Assembly: GCA_035610835.1 (NCBI GenBank)
Contig: CM069442.1
Location: forward strand, 5,368,444-5,432,443
Length of the DNA stretch: 64,000 nt
Origin: Ophiura sarsii
Taxonomy: Eukaryota; Echinodermata; Ophiuroidea; Amphilepidida; Ophiuridae
Direction of reading: 5' to 3'
Translations under genes and position numbers: made by a program
Part shown: piece by piece, positions 24,401-32,987 of the stretch
Layout: each line of letters opens with the position of its first letter
How positions within the stretch are numbered: position 1 is the stretch's first letter
The notes under the pieces: model-generated
What the model was told of the DNA's origin: nothing
What the model saw: the letters and a program-made list of their open reading frames with translations, nothing else
Database searches by the model: none

Positions 24401-26220
24401 AATCTTCATGACGGGGATACAATGTCAGGGAAATCCTACAAAAGCGCAATGGGTGAAAACATGTCAAATTAAAACTGGTGATCAATTGGATTCACTGACA
24501 TTTATCACTGTAAATAGTACCACCAACATCACTAAGGTATAACGTCCTCTTTCGTGACCATGTTTCTACAAAAAATACAATAACTGAAGATCGTATTTGA
24601 CGTTTATTTTTTAGCATGACGCACGACGGTGAACACGACGATTTCAATCTTGTTCAGAGTCAGACACATTTAAGATATCCGAAAGTTTTAATCATATCAT
24701 TTTACTTTACTTAACAATAAATTACTTTGTTATTCACTTTTTGAACGCAAATGTACTCGCCCTTAGAACAAGAGAAAAGTGGTTATTAGTGGAAGTTTCT
24801 TTATACTTTCTTGCTTGTTGATTCAAACGATACAATAATTGCACAATAAGTTTTTCACACGCTTTTAGCAAACAAGTCAGAACAATAGAAATGATCACTA
24901 TCAAAGGACCAAATACTTGATCTCAAACCAGTACTTTCCAATTAATGATGACCTTTGTATGTTTGTCAGACATTTGCAGCAAATTCTAACGGGAATGGCG
25001 TGAAAACGATCACGTTTCCGGAGACATTGTTTGCCCGTTACATTCGAATTATGGTAACAACATGGACCTGGCATCCTTCAATGCGTATTGAAGTCTTGGG
25101 GTGCAAACCAGAATGGGATCGTAAGTAAATGATTAACGCGTGTTATTCTGAATAAACGAATTCTACTTCCTACTTGTTATGTCAAAACTTTGTTCAAATC
25201 GAAATATAATCCTTTCAAATACATTTATTTCCAGTTGTGAATGAATGCGATTCGATCCCTTGTCAGAATGACGGGACTTGTGAGGATCACCTTGATACGT
25301 ATAGTTGTCGGTGTGTCAGTGGATACATAGCCCAGTAAACACAAAACGTTTTCAAAACGTTTTGAATTGGGTTTAATTAGGTTTTGTTTTTGTGAAACCT
25401 TTTTAAAACGTCTTAACAACGTTACAGTTTCAAAGCATATTTTTTTATTGCAAATCGTTTCATCAAAACGTTATAAAAACGTTAAATTAATGTTGTCACA
25501 ATACTTATAAACGAACACATGATTGAAACGAAATCAAAACGTTTATAGAACGTTATATTACAACCTAAATTAAACCAAATATTATGGTCCTGGACCATAA
25601 GTTTCGTTTTTTACGAAACGTTTTTAAAACGTTTTTTAAAAACGTAGGCAATTACACGCATGCGCACTTACCTGGGTTATTTTGGTTTGGTAACACTATG
25701 GATTGTATATTTATTTCCTTTCATATAGTTTTTCGATCTGCTACATGTATCATTTCATAATTAAATGGCAAATAAGAACATTACTTCCCAAACACATGAA
25801 CAATTTTGTTGGAGAATGTTAATAAGAAGCCAAATTATTGAATTGGTCTTTAAATTGCCAGTTAATTATCAATTAATTATAAATTATCTAATATAGGTTT
25901 TCAAAAACGTTTTAAATTGGTTATAATTAGGTTTCGTGTTTGTGAAACGTTTTTAAAACGTGTTAAACATCGTTTTAAACATGTTTTTAAAACGTATTTG
26001 AAACATCTTGCAAGACTAAATCATTTAAATATGGTTATTTTCACGTTATATTAACGTTTTCAAAACGTTACATGGAAACGTTATTAAAACCCATAAAAAA
26101 CTCCACACATATACGTTTTTAATACGTAATATCGAAACGTTTTTTTCACCAACTTGAAACGTGTTTTTAACGTTTAAAAAACGTAAAATGGCCAGCTGGG
26201 AGGGGATGCCTGCGAAATAC
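9170..26220 (+). CDS. Secreted PAN/EGF/discoidin (F5/8C) modular protein gene, partly damaged
   Basis: A gene model of 15 exons, each with GT donor and (except exon 8) AG acceptor: signal peptide and PAN-like domain, linker, EGF, then three repeats of [short EGF, F5/8C part 1, F5/8C part 2, EGF]. F5/8C domains bind membranes, glycans or matrix; EGF repeats are extracellular spacers; so an adhesion or lectin-like secreted protein is inferred. No transmembrane segment, GPI signal or stop exon was found, so the 3' end is unknown. Module 1 is intact. Module 2 has a TAG in exon 10 and no canonical acceptor on exon 8. Module 3 has an 871 bp insertion in exon 15. Exon 1 has a frameshift. The locus may be one gene with a decayed tail, several tandem paralogues, or partly a pseudogene. 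The domain calls are firm; the transcript structure is not. Confidence 0.7.
9690..9714 (+). repeat. G25 homopolymer
   Basis: A run of 25 G directly after CAGTGGCGGCACCAGCACC. A similar CAGTGGCGGCACCA followed by G-rich sequence occurs at 11870-11904. The pair may be remnants of one DNA-transposon end carrying an expandable G run. Confidence 0.8.
9981..9993 (-). promoter_or_regulatory. DR1-type nuclear receptor half-site pair (sequence match only)
   Basis: TGACCTTTGACCT is the complement of AGGTCAAAGGTCA, a perfect direct repeat with one-base spacing, the classic RXR/HNF4 element. A near match (TGACCTTTGACCC) lies at about 10132. Whether it is bound is unknown. Confidence 0.3.
10528..10540. 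promoter_or_regulatory. Perfect IR1 half-site palindrome, repeated in the array
   Basis: AGGTCAATGACCT is a perfect inverted repeat of AGGTCA with one-base spacing, the form bound by ecdysone- and FXR-type receptors. The same 13-mer recurs at 11275-11287, and one-mismatch forms (ending ACCC) occur in the other units of the array. This is a sequence match only. Confidence 0.3.
11741..13466. other. Rest of intron 1, no gene
   Basis: AT-rich sequence with a G-rich run at 11887-11904 after CAGTGGCGGCACCA, and a hammerhead-like motif at 12768-12797. I find no exon with both splice sites and a recognisable domain. Confidence 0.5.
12768..12797 (+). ncRNA. Hammerhead-ribozyme-like core (unproven)
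   Basis: CTGAAGA (fits CUGANGA), then a perfect 5 bp stem GTCAG/CTGAC with a loop, then GAAA. One unpaired G lies between the core and the stem, and I cannot find convincing stem I and stem III partners. Similar cores occur in Penelope-like retroelements; this may be a decayed remnant of one. Confidence 0.2.
13467..13521 (+). CDS. Exon 2: short linker
   Basis: A 55-base exon after a pyrimidine tract and CCAG, ending TGTA|GTAAGT. Joined to exon 1 it continues the PAN frame as NLM-TSFHGNSPICEGKIRELC and leaves phase 1, which matches exon 3. The two cysteines probably complete the PAN-like domain. No other frame joins both neighbours without a stop. Confidence 0.65.
13522..14394. other. Intron 2, nothing recognised
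   Basis: Non-coding. A 94-codon open frame at 13759-14043 has no similarity I can name and contains a short inverted repeat (GAGCAAGCTT / AGCTTGCTC), so I treat it as chance. Confidence 0.4.
14395..14508 (+). CDS. Exon 3: EGF-like domain
   Basis: A 114-base exon between TTTCAG and GTAAGT, phase 1 at both ends. The translation contains FECESSPCQNVGTC, then YVCQCTEDYTGDHCEM: six cysteines with EGF spacing. The Asp/Asn hydroxylation consensus of calcium-binding EGF is not kept, because Gln stands at the key position. It differs enough from the later EGF exons not to be part of the tandem module. Confidence 0.85.
14572..15243. mobile_element. MITE-like element with GGCCAAATCCAAAA ends
   Basis: GGGCCAAATCCAAAA at the left and TTTTGGATTTGGTCC at the right are inverted ends 672 bases apart in intron 3. 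Inside, GACGGACGGAA and TTCCGTCCGTC form further inverted pairs. 14859-15000 is a tandem duplication of a unit of about 80 bases built from repeated GCTATGGCAAT and AATAAAGCCACAATTAAGCA. No transposase; the target duplication is unclear. Confidence 0.6.
15244..16402. other. Right part of intron 3
   Basis: No gene. A direct duplication of GCGCACGCGTGTAAGTACTG lies at about 15875 and 15900. Otherwise AT-rich, with a pyrimidine tract leading to the exon 4 acceptor. Confidence 0.5.
16403..16498 (+). CDS. Exon 4 (module 1): short EGF-like domain with 7 Cys
   Basis: A 96-base phase 1-1 exon, ACAG|CG...GAAA|GTAAGC. The translation runs ICNPGCENDGNC, then PNVCTCRTCFVGDRCQE. The pattern is that of a short EGF_2-type repeat but with seven cysteines; the extra one stands before FVGD, where most relatives have Gly or another residue. 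The same exon recurs at 18821, at 22306 and, decayed, at 35082. Confidence 0.85.
16553..16606 (+). repeat. 18 bp minisatellite in the intron after short-EGF exon 4
   Basis: ATTACAAGAAATGATGGC is repeated three times without change. The same intron place holds one diverged copy in module 2 (about 18965) and two copies in module 3 (22480-22515). Copy number thus changed after the modules duplicated. Confidence 0.85.
16759..17069 (+). CDS. Exon 5 (module 1): F5/8 type C domain, first part
   Basis: A 311-base exon, TTCCAG|TT...ACTAAG|GTATAA, entering in phase 1 and leaving in phase 0. Motifs include QPVGIESGYINDAQMTASS, then NWWSS and PWIQVDF, the hallmark start, Trp cluster and beta strand of discoidin domains. 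The Cys that normally opens the domain is missing (ASQP instead of CSQP). In this copy the residue in GIQ-x-QGNP is Ser; in modules 2 and 3 it is Cys. Confidence 0.9.
17680..17830 (+). CDS. Exon 6 (module 1): F5/8 type C domain, last part
   Basis: A 151-base exon, CTGCAG|ACT...GATC|GTAAGT, phase 0 to phase 1. It carries TFAANSNRNGVKT, then ARYIRIMVTTWTWHPSMRIE and ends LGCKPEWD: the classic ARYIRI strand and terminal LGC of F5/8C domains. With exon 5 it makes about 154 residues, a full-length domain. Fully open. Confidence 0.9.
18164..18277 (+). CDS. Exon 7 (module 1): EGF-like domain with hydroxylation motif
   Basis: A 114-base phase 1-1 exon, TTTCAG|TT...ATAC|GTAAGT. The translation contains MNECYSTPCQNGGTCEDH, then DTYSCRC and GYKGDACEI. 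C-E-D-x4-Y-x-C-x-C fits the Asp/Asn beta-hydroxylation consensus, and NEC fits part of the calcium-binding start. Six cysteines, fully open. This exon closes module 1. Confidence 0.9.
18278..18820. other. Inter-module intron (modules 1 to 2)
   Basis: Non-coding. 18487-18760 resembles 20710-20800, 26629-26840 and the left edge of the window, marking it as part of the duplicated unit. Confidence 0.6.
18821..18916 (+). CDS. Exon 8 (module 2): short EGF with lost acceptor
   Basis: The 96 bases aligned with exon 4 encode ICKPGCENDGNC, then VCTCRTCFVGDRCQE. The acceptor reads CACAA where modules 1 and 3 have ACAG, so the AG is gone. An AG at 18834-18835 (ACCAG|GATGTG) could serve. It would keep the reading frame (phase 1) but drop the first five codons, including the first Cys. 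Use or skipping of this exon is therefore uncertain. Confidence 0.7.
19136..19446 (+). CDS. Exon 9 (module 2): F5/8 type C domain, first part
   Basis: A 311-base exon with the same borders as exon 5. The translation is nearly identical to exon 5: QPVGIASGYINDAQMTSSS, NWWSS, PWIQVDF, and GIQCQGNP with Cys in place of Ser. Open throughout. The high similarity of exons and flanking introns shows that the module was duplicated with its introns. Confidence 0.88.
19880..20030 (+). pseudogene. Exon 10 (module 2): F5/8C last part with in-frame TAG
   Basis: The 151-base exon aligns with exons 6 and 14 along its whole length and keeps its splice sites. Where those read TGG (Trp of the TTWTWHP strand) this copy reads TAG at 19973-19975. 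A transcript including exons 9 and 10 would end inside the second discoidin domain. Skipping exons 9 and 10 together (462 bases) restores the frame. Confidence 0.85.
20366..20479 (+). CDS. Exon 11 (module 2): EGF-like domain
   Basis: A 114-base phase 1-1 exon, TTTCAG|TT...ATAC|GTAAGT. The translation contains VNECDSTPCQNGGTCEDH, DTYSCRC and GYTGDACEI, with six cysteines and the hydroxylation consensus. Open and close to exon 7. It can only be reached in frame if exon 10 is skipped or the TAG is not real. Confidence 0.85.
20851..20972. repeat. AT-rich inverted repeat (hairpin)
   Basis: TGAGTTATAGACCAAAAAGT and its near complement ACTTTTTGGTCTAAAACTCA flank a small centre, giving arms of roughly 45-50 bases. 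This is probably a small snap-back element inserted between modules 2 and 3. Confidence 0.6.
21253..21918. mobile_element. Second, inverted copy of the CACATCCCTTAGA element
   Basis: 666 bases, complementary to 722-1385 along the whole length, with the same ends. It is flanked by TCCC on both sides (21249-21252 and 21919-21922), the second expanding into a C run. It lies between modules 2 and 3. The tRNA-like core (about 21335-21412, minus strand) is retained. Confidence 0.85.
21920..21943 (+). repeat. C24 homopolymer at a transposon end
   Basis: A 24-base C run starts inside the right target duplication of the element at 21253-21918. Confidence 0.85.
22306..22401 (+). CDS. Exon 12 (module 3): short EGF-like domain with 7 Cys
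   Basis: A 96-base phase 1-1 exon with a normal CACAG acceptor and GTAAGC donor. It encodes ICKPGCKNDGNC, then VCTCRACFVGDRCQE. The unusual seventh Cys before FVGD is conserved. Open. Confidence 0.85.
22567..24116. mobile_element. 1.55 kb TIR element in module 3 intron, AT target duplication
   Basis: Ends are CGGCCGAGTGCACCAA and TTGGTGCACTTGGCCG, flanked by AT at 22565-22566 and 24117-24118. The sister introns of modules 1 and 2 read uninterrupted (TCCATATATTTATTG and TCCATATCTTTATTG), which serves as an empty-site control. A 2 bp AT duplication is reported for ISL2EU-type elements; that assignment is inference. The part 23230-23545 also occurs, shortened, at 34015-34165. Confidence 0.8.
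24226..24536 (+). CDS. Exon 13 (module 3): F5/8 type C domain, first part
   Basis: A 311-base exon with the same borders as exons 5 and 9. QPVGIESGYINDAQMTSSS, NWWSS and PWIQVDF are present; GIQCQGNP has Cys. VADNKPW replaces VGENTPW, so this copy has diverged a little in a surface loop. Open. Confidence 0.88.
24970..25120 (+). CDS. Exon 14 (module 3): F5/8 type C domain, last part
   Basis: A 151-base exon, GTCAG|ACA...GATC|GTAAGT. It keeps TFAANSNGNGVKT, ARYIRIMVTTWTWHPSMRIE and LGCKPEWD, with the Trp codon intact that is TAG in module 2. Open. Confidence 0.88.
25235..26220 (+). pseudogene. Exon 15 (module 3): EGF exon split by an 871 bp insertion
   Basis: The first 95 bases (25235-25329) encode VNECDSIPCQNDGTCEDH, DTYSCRC and SGYI. 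The last 20 bases (26201-26220, GGGGATGCCTGCGAAATAC then GTAAG) match the end of exons 7 and 11. Between them lies an AACGTT-rich element, and the frame meets TAA at 25336-25338. The two exon pieces rejoin to 115 bases against 114 in the sister exons. The copy cannot encode a full EGF domain as it stands. Confidence 0.85.
25330..26200. mobile_element. AACGTT-rich element inserted in EGF exon 15
   Basis: It starts GCCCAGTAAACACAAAACG and ends CAGCTGGG. The interior is dense in AAAACGTTTT-type words on both strands. Comparison with exons 7 and 11 fixes both junctions to within a base or two. The family (CCCAG ends, AACGTT interior) recurs at 27650-28309 and 28677-30921. Confidence 0.85.
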
Positions 26221-26438
26221 GTAAGTTTTTGATTTAACAGTGATTTTACATTACGTAGGTTCTATTACAAGTCAAGCACTAACTCACAATACAATGCTCA
26301 AACCGAACGTCCATGTGTTTGAGTTGCGTTATGTTCTTATGGGCTTATAGCAAACCATATTCTTTTGGTCTGAAGTGCGAGCATGACATCCAACTTATTT
26401 TGTTGATCGTGGTTTAATTCACTGGACTTGAATATATT

Positions 26439-26595
26439 CGCTCTTTGCACGGATCCGCCATTTGCTAGCAGAGTCTCGACCTTGAATCAGATTGAATGTG
26501 AGTGTTGCAGTATTTCACAATATCTAACTGCATTGTGCAGAGATGTGATACAAGTTCGAGGCTCTCCTCGCAAATGGAGGACCGTGCAAAGGGCG
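26439..26595. mobile_element. 157 bp MITE with CTTTGCACGG ends
   Basis: CGCTCTTTGCACGGATCC at the left and GGACCGTGCAAAGGGCG at the right are near-perfect inverted ends. The corresponding spot behind EGF exons 7 and 11 lacks it. A partial copy of the left end is at 33260-33290. Confidence 0.75.
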
Positions 26596-26628
26596 TTTTA
26601 AACCAGCCTATGTATTACTAATAGGATA

Positions 26629-27400
26629 ACGAGTTCCCCCCAATGTGAAGTTAAATTCGTATGGCATGGGACTTCTGTAACGCGTAATGATGATTTTGAT
26701 TGCGTCACTCAATGCGTAAGGAGCGTAGGCGTAGGAATGTGAGTTCTGTCTAAGGTTGAAATCATAAGCATAAACCATCTCACTTTTTGACTGTTAAAGC
26801 ATACTCCCACTAATATGTGTGATTATCTAGTTCATTTACTTCAATTTGGGACTGAAACGTGACTTTTCTACTCTACAGCTTAGTGGGGTGCACTGAACCA
26901 ACGCAACGTGTTCCACATCTTATTCGTTTCAATCGATGGGCATACTCGTACTCCAAGACACTCGATCGCTGAGCGGTAACGTTGGCCACCGCTACACCAT
27001 GCCAGATTCTCTGCGCCATGAGCTGGGTCATTAGGTGTATCGACTTTTCACCCGTTGGCTTTTATTGACATAAATCCTTATAGACAATTTACAAAGGAAG
27101 TGGGAGGAGTAGTTTTATTGAGCTATGTCGACTTTTTCGGCCGTTTTAGTGAGAATCGATGAACTCGATCATGGTGCGTGGTTTGTGCCATGCATCGTAT
27201 ATCTATGGCGTAATGATTGCGGGGAACCTGCGTATTATATTATGAACACTAATACGCGTGTGTTAGAGCGTAAAAGAGAATGATGCTTTTAGCGCGTAGG
27301 ACTTCGACAACGCTAGATGACATAACAGGAAATATGGTAATGGTTATCAACAAAAAACATAGTTGACAAATTTTGGTACGTAACCGTCATGACTGACAGG
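26629..27400. repeat. Paralogous intron block behind module 3
   Basis: It matches window bases 1-500 and 1390-1500 in order, and 18487-18760 in part. No coding sequence is seen. It marks the right boundary of the best-conserved part of the duplicated unit. Confidence 0.65.
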
Positions 27401-27649
27401 TCGTTACTCTAGTGATGTCACGCCATTTCCGTCGGTCTGCAGCCAATTGGTAGATGATACTATTGATAGCAGTATGTTGACCAACCACGGTTTGTATTAT
27501 GTCAAACCACCTTGATTTGACAATTGAAAATGCACTAACTTAATTTCAATTTTTTAGATATGTCACTTTCAGTTGAATGTTTCTATTTCGTGCGCAAGTT
27601 ACGGTAAACAAAGAATTATTGTATTTTTGAAAACAGATATCAATCTACA

Positions 27650-28309
27650 CCCAGCTAACCATATTACGTTGTTGGAACGTTGTGGCAAGGTTTCACTTTC
27701 GTTCTTGGAACGTTATGATTAAAAGTTCAAAGAACGTTGTGAACGTGATCCAACGTTAGGAGAACGTTTATTTGTCGACACATTTTTACGTTGTATGAAC
27801 GTTAGTCATGAACGTTTTCACAACATTATCACAACGTCCTAAACGTTTAAAACACTTTCTTGACATTCTGTTAGTTATACCATTACGTCCAAATGACGTT
27901 TTTATACTGTCTTTATTACGTTATCGGAACGTCGTGACAACGTTCATGGAACGTTGCGATCCAACGTTAGAAGAACGTTTATTTGTCGACACATTTTTAC
28001 GTTGTTTGAACGTTAGTAATGAACGTTTTCACAACGTTATAACAACGTCCCAAACGTTTAAAAAACTTCTGTTAGTTATACCATTACGTCCAAATGACGT
28101 TTTTATAACCTATTTATTACGTTGTTGGAACGTCGTGACAACGTTTCACTTTCGTTCTTGGAACGTTATGATTAAACGTTCAAAGAACGTTTATTTGTCG
28201 ACACATTTTTATGTTGTATGAACGTTAGTCTTGAACGTTTTCACAACGTTATCCCAAACGTGTAAAAAACTTTCATCAAATTCGGTTAGTTACACCATGG
28301 CAACCAGGG
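27650..28309. mobile_element. AACGTT-rich element with internal tandem units
   Basis: Left end CCCAGCTAACC, right end GGCAACCAGGG. Inside, a unit of about 200-250 bases with ACGTTGTTGGAACGTTGTG, GAACGTTTATTTGTCGACAC and TTGAACGTTAG repeats about three times. The 137-codon open frame across it is periodic and has no similarity to a protein, so it is not called as a gene. Confidence 0.65.
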
Positions 28310-28676
28310 AATGGTAGTGGTATTATAGAGGGATGGGGCGGGCATTGACCTTTTCATGTGTACTATGTTCTTGCTCAATGTATATGGCATTAGTGAACAA
28401 TGACTTGCCTTTAGCTATACATATGAGAACTTACGTATACAGATCAAAATACTTTCTATGGTGTCAAAAGCTGTTAAATGTATGTATCGACTTAAATTAT
28501 TAAAAAAAATAGGTTTAAATAAATAAAAGTTGCAAATTAGCTCATTACCATAATTTAAAGGTTACAAATGAGCACCGGTGCTAATTTTTGTACCATTGAA
28601 ATTATGCTAATGAGCTATTTCCACAATTTACTCGACTCATGTAAGGCCAGGTAAAATATGCAAATTAGCGATTACA

Positions 28677-30921
28677 GCCCAGGTAACATAATTTGGTTGT
28701 GTAAACGTTATATGAACGTTATATGAACGTCGTGATGAAGCCAGATTCTTTTCAAGCTTAAAAGACATAAATAAATATATTCCACATAAATTATACAGGT
28801 ATTTTGTCATGAGTTCAAGTTCTATACTCTTTTTCCATATGCAATACCCACGAGGAACGAATTCGATTCAAACTTTAACGGATTTACACGCTTAGAAAAG
28901 AGCATATTGCGTCTTAAAGTGTTTGATTGTGTGAATATACGATCCCATTCCCATACATTCTGTGAGATCTACTGAGAATCAGTCACATCTCACACTAGTA
29001 TAGCCTAATACGCACATTTAGAGCTATTGGGCACGGCAAAATGTCGGTCTTTTTCTGGCAAGGTGCAAGCTATTGGAGAGTTTGAAGTCCTAAAATATGG
29101 AGGTAAACTGTTAACTAATGTAAAACAATTATTCTTTTTCGTTGAAACTATCGAATACGGTTTTGTAATTTTCATCAGCGTTATTGGTTATCAGCGTATT
29201 TCAATGCAATCCCACACGTTAGCGTAAAACCAGAAGTAGGGCGTACCAACATAAGCGCGATAGCGCCCAACACTATAGGGAAACCCTAAATCCGCGTATT
29301 GGAACGCAATAAAATGCAAATGAAAGCTTATTTACTCAGCTTTCATAATACATCAAGATTAGACCCGTGTGTTCCTTTCCTTTTAAGATATCTTATGTGC
29401 CCAGAGTGTTAACATTTTTTGGGTCACCCTGTATACGCCTAGATTAGTACATCAAATTTGTAATGCCAAATTGTTTTGTATTAAAATTTTGATTCGTAAT
29501 AAACCTTTTTAAATAAAATGTAATTCATTATTTAATTAGTCCATGGAAACGTGAGCAAAATGTTTTCTGAACGTTGCAGTTAAGTTCTAGTTTGGTTGCA
29601 CTTAGGTTGTGGTTAGGTTGTCATTAAAACGTTTCTACAACGTTATTATAACGTTGCGGTTTGGGTGTGATTTGGTTGTTTTAGGTTGGTCCATGGAAAC
29701 GTGAGCAAAATGTTTTCTGAACGTTGCAGTTAAGTTCTAGTTTGGTTGCACTTAGGTTGTGGTTAGGTTGTCAGTAAAACGTTTCTACAACGTTATTATA
29801 ACGTTGCGGTTTGGGTGTGATTTGGTTGTTTTAAGTTGGTCCATGGAAACGTGAGCAAAATGTTTTTTGAACGTTGCAGTTAAGTTCTAGTTTGGTTGCA
29901 CTTGGTTGTGGTTAGGTTGTCATTAAAACGTTTCTACAACGTTATTATAACGTTGCGGTTTGGGTGTGATTTGGTTGTTTTAGGTTGGTCAATGGAAACG
30001 TGAGCAAAAAGTTCTCTGAACGTTGCAGTTAAGTTCTAGTTTGGTTGCACTTAGGTTGTGGTTAGGTTGTCATTAAAACGTTTCTACAACGTTATTATAA
30101 CGTTGCGGTTTGGGTGTGATTTGGTTGTTTTAGGTTGGTCCATGGAAACGTGAGCAAAATGTTTTTTGAACGTTGCAGTTAAGTTCTAGTTTGGTTGCAC
30201 TTAGGTTGTGGTTAGGTTGTCATTAAAACGTTTCTACAACGTTATTATAACGTTGCGGTTTGGGTGTGATTTGGTTGTTTTAGGTTGGTCCATGGAAACG
30301 TGAGCAAAACGTTCTCTGAACGTTGCAGTTAAGTTCTAGTTTGGTTGCACTTAGGTTGTAGTTTAGGTTGTCATTAAAACGTTTCTACAACGTTATTATA
30401 ACGTTGCGGTTTGGGTGTGATTTGGTACTTAAAACAAACAACCCGCAACGTTATAATAACGCTGTAAGAACGTATTTAATGACAACCTAACCAGAACCTT
30501 AGTGCAACCAAACTAGAACTTAAACTACAACGTTCAGGGAACATCTTTTTCACGTTTAAAGGATTAAACTAAAACAACCAACTATTTGAGTGTTACAACG
30601 TTGTTAAAACATTATGTAAACGTTTCCGATGATCAACATGCAACGTTCAGAGAACGTTTTAATCACGTTTCCAAGAACCAACCTAAAACAAACAAACCGC
30701 AACGTCATAATAACGTTGTAAGAACGTTTATAATGACAACCTAACCACAACCTAAGTGCAACCAAACTAGAACTAAACTTTAACGTTCAACGGACCAACT
30801 TAAAACAACCAAATCACAACCAAACCGTAACGTTATAAAAACGTTGTTAAAACGTTTTAAATGACGCAACCTAACTGCAACCTAGGTGCAACGTTGCGGA
30901 AACGTTCTGTGTTTGCTGGGC
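28677..30921. mobile_element. 2.2 kb element of the CCCAG/AACGTT family
   Basis: It starts GCCCAGGTAACA and ends TGTTTGCTGGGC. The right half holds six direct units of about 149 bases (29540-30436), followed by inverted copies of the same sequence to 30900, so the element can fold on itself. The left part 28790-29530 is largely unique. No transposase seen. Confidence 0.65.
29540..30436 (+). repeat. Six tandem units of about 149 bp
   Basis: Each unit starts GTCCATGGAAACGTGAGC, at about 29540, 29690, 29839, 29988, 30137 and 30287. Each contains GAACGTTGCAGTTAAGTTC and TTATTATAACGTTGCGGTTT. Units differ by only a few bases, so the array expanded recently or is being homogenised. Confidence 0.85.
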
Positions 30922-32987
30922 AGCACGTGGTACGTACGGTGATCCCCATGGATTTCAAAATGGTTGGCGGGATGTCACCTTCTTTTCATGAGGGTGTGTC
31001 CAAATATTTGGTGTTCATGTTTTGTTTTTAAAAATATAGGTGATAAGAATTGGGCCATGACTATTTTAATAATAAAAGAGAAAGAAAAATATCACACGAA
31101 AAAGAATCTAAACATGCAAGATTCCCGGCCCGCTTACCCTCGCGATCAGGCATATGATATTTTGGGACCTCTGCAGAAGAATACTAATACAAACGGGTTA
31201 TTACGGAAAACAATGATTACACAATGGGAATATGTGAGCACGTGTAGTGAATTCATAACTTTTGAAAATGTGCGTACCACCGCGCTTCCACTCAAATTGA
31301 TCGTTACATGGAAACGCGGACGCACAGCGCAGGTTATTGATATATTGCCAAGACCTCCAAAATGTACTTGTACGCGCATCAATGACCTGGGGGCGTGGCG
31401 TTTTGTGTGACGTTGTGCATGGTAACAAGAGGCAGATGTTTGCGAGTGGGGCCCTGAACATGGATACACGCGACACGACTACTCGCGGCTGTACTTTCAA
31501 CAATACAAATACTACATTGAAAACACAACAAAACACCATTTTTATATCGTTGTAAAATGTCAATGATGAACGGCAAATTTGGTCTGCATGATTTGAATAA
31601 CTGGCGTGTGTTTGTACCACCAGCGCGGCGGCTAGCCTGCCCTACAGAGATACTGACTGGTAACTGGACGTCCCTCATCAGCAGCGAGCGCAGACTCGGT
31701 GAAATTTTGTTAGCTTCATCATGGACCCCCAAATGACACAAGTGACGAGCAAGGACGTACAATGTATGTCATAGAGATAGTATTAGCTAAACATCGCTCT
31801 GACGTTGCGTGTCTGTCTCAGTCTCACCGGCAAGCACGGCCGTATCAAGCATCAGTGAAATAAATCTGATTACAGGGCTAACAAACTAGTATAAAATTTG
31901 ACTGGGGACGCAAAATAAATCCCATGATAAACAGCCTAGTACAGAACAGGAATCTGTTTCATCAAAGGTGACTTTATAAATGTTTCAATTCAAAAACGTA
32001 TTCAAAATCGAAGTCAGGCGTCATCCATTTTTGTTGTAAAACCGAAATTGACAAGATTAAAAAATGTTAGGCTAAATTAACTAGGCCTACGTACGAGCCT
32101 ACTCCTAGCTAGGCCTATGATAGCCATCCCGTCTACGACACATGACAACCCATTTAATTTTTGTCAAAGCTTGACAAACACCTGACACTGCAACTATAAT
32201 AATAATTAAGGCAAGACAACAATCAACATACTTTTGTTTGTCAAAAAGACTCACGATGTAGGCTAGGCCATCAATCATTACTCACCGAATAACGTCGTCT
32301 CTAAACAAGCAGACAAAGAATGGAATCGTACAACACGATTTAGCTGCGATTTTGATTATATTTCCCCATCAATTGACCATAAACAAAGAAGGTTGTTGAC
32401 GTGGTTCGACTTTGATCCATGGATCCATGATTATGATGAGTCATGATCCCGATCATGATCATTTGCATTGACTTTTTCAATGATGAATAAGCTTACAAAA
32501 ATAGCTTCAAAAACTTATTCGTACGGTAGATCTGAGACGAAATATTCGTCCAGCTTCGTCCAGGGTATGAAGTCATATTTCATATAATATTATTTCCAAT
32601 CGGCAAAATTGATGTTTCCTGCTTCTGAATTCTGTTGTTTATTTATTTTCCGTGCTTGTTTGCAAATCAAAAACTAAATTAATTTGTGGCCCTGAACATG
32701 CATATTATTTGCCGAACTGTGATTGGTCTATCTCATAATCGTTTTTTATAACAGCTTCTCCGCTATCGGTCAAAGAAAAACATTCCAGAGAAAAACAATG
32801 ACGTAGTGGGGAATCCCCTAGATTGCCCTAGATTGCTCCATTATTCAATGGGGTGGTGTTTATTTACCTCAGGGGGAAATGACACAAAAATACGAACTCC
32901 AAAGTCAAAATATTAACCTTTAGCATGTTTAGAATAACTTAATATTACAATTTGGATGCTAATCAACATTAAATGACAGTTATGAAT
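30922..32987. other. Long stretch without a supported gene
   Basis: Open frames of 107-148 codons overlap on both strands between 30964 and 31762. None shows a known domain, and their mutual overlap argues against coding. GC is slightly raised here. Small palindromes such as ATCCATGGATCCATGAT occur near 32418. Confidence 0.4.

Noticed and set aside
27808..28221. 137-codon open frame
   Set aside because: It is a translation of periodic AACGTT repeats (repeated RP-N-DVFI and ERLFVDTFLR words) and not a gene.
30964..31762. Overlapping 107-148 codon open frames on both strands
   Set aside because: No known motif, heavy overlap on opposite strands, no splice context; treated as chance in slightly GC-rich sequence.
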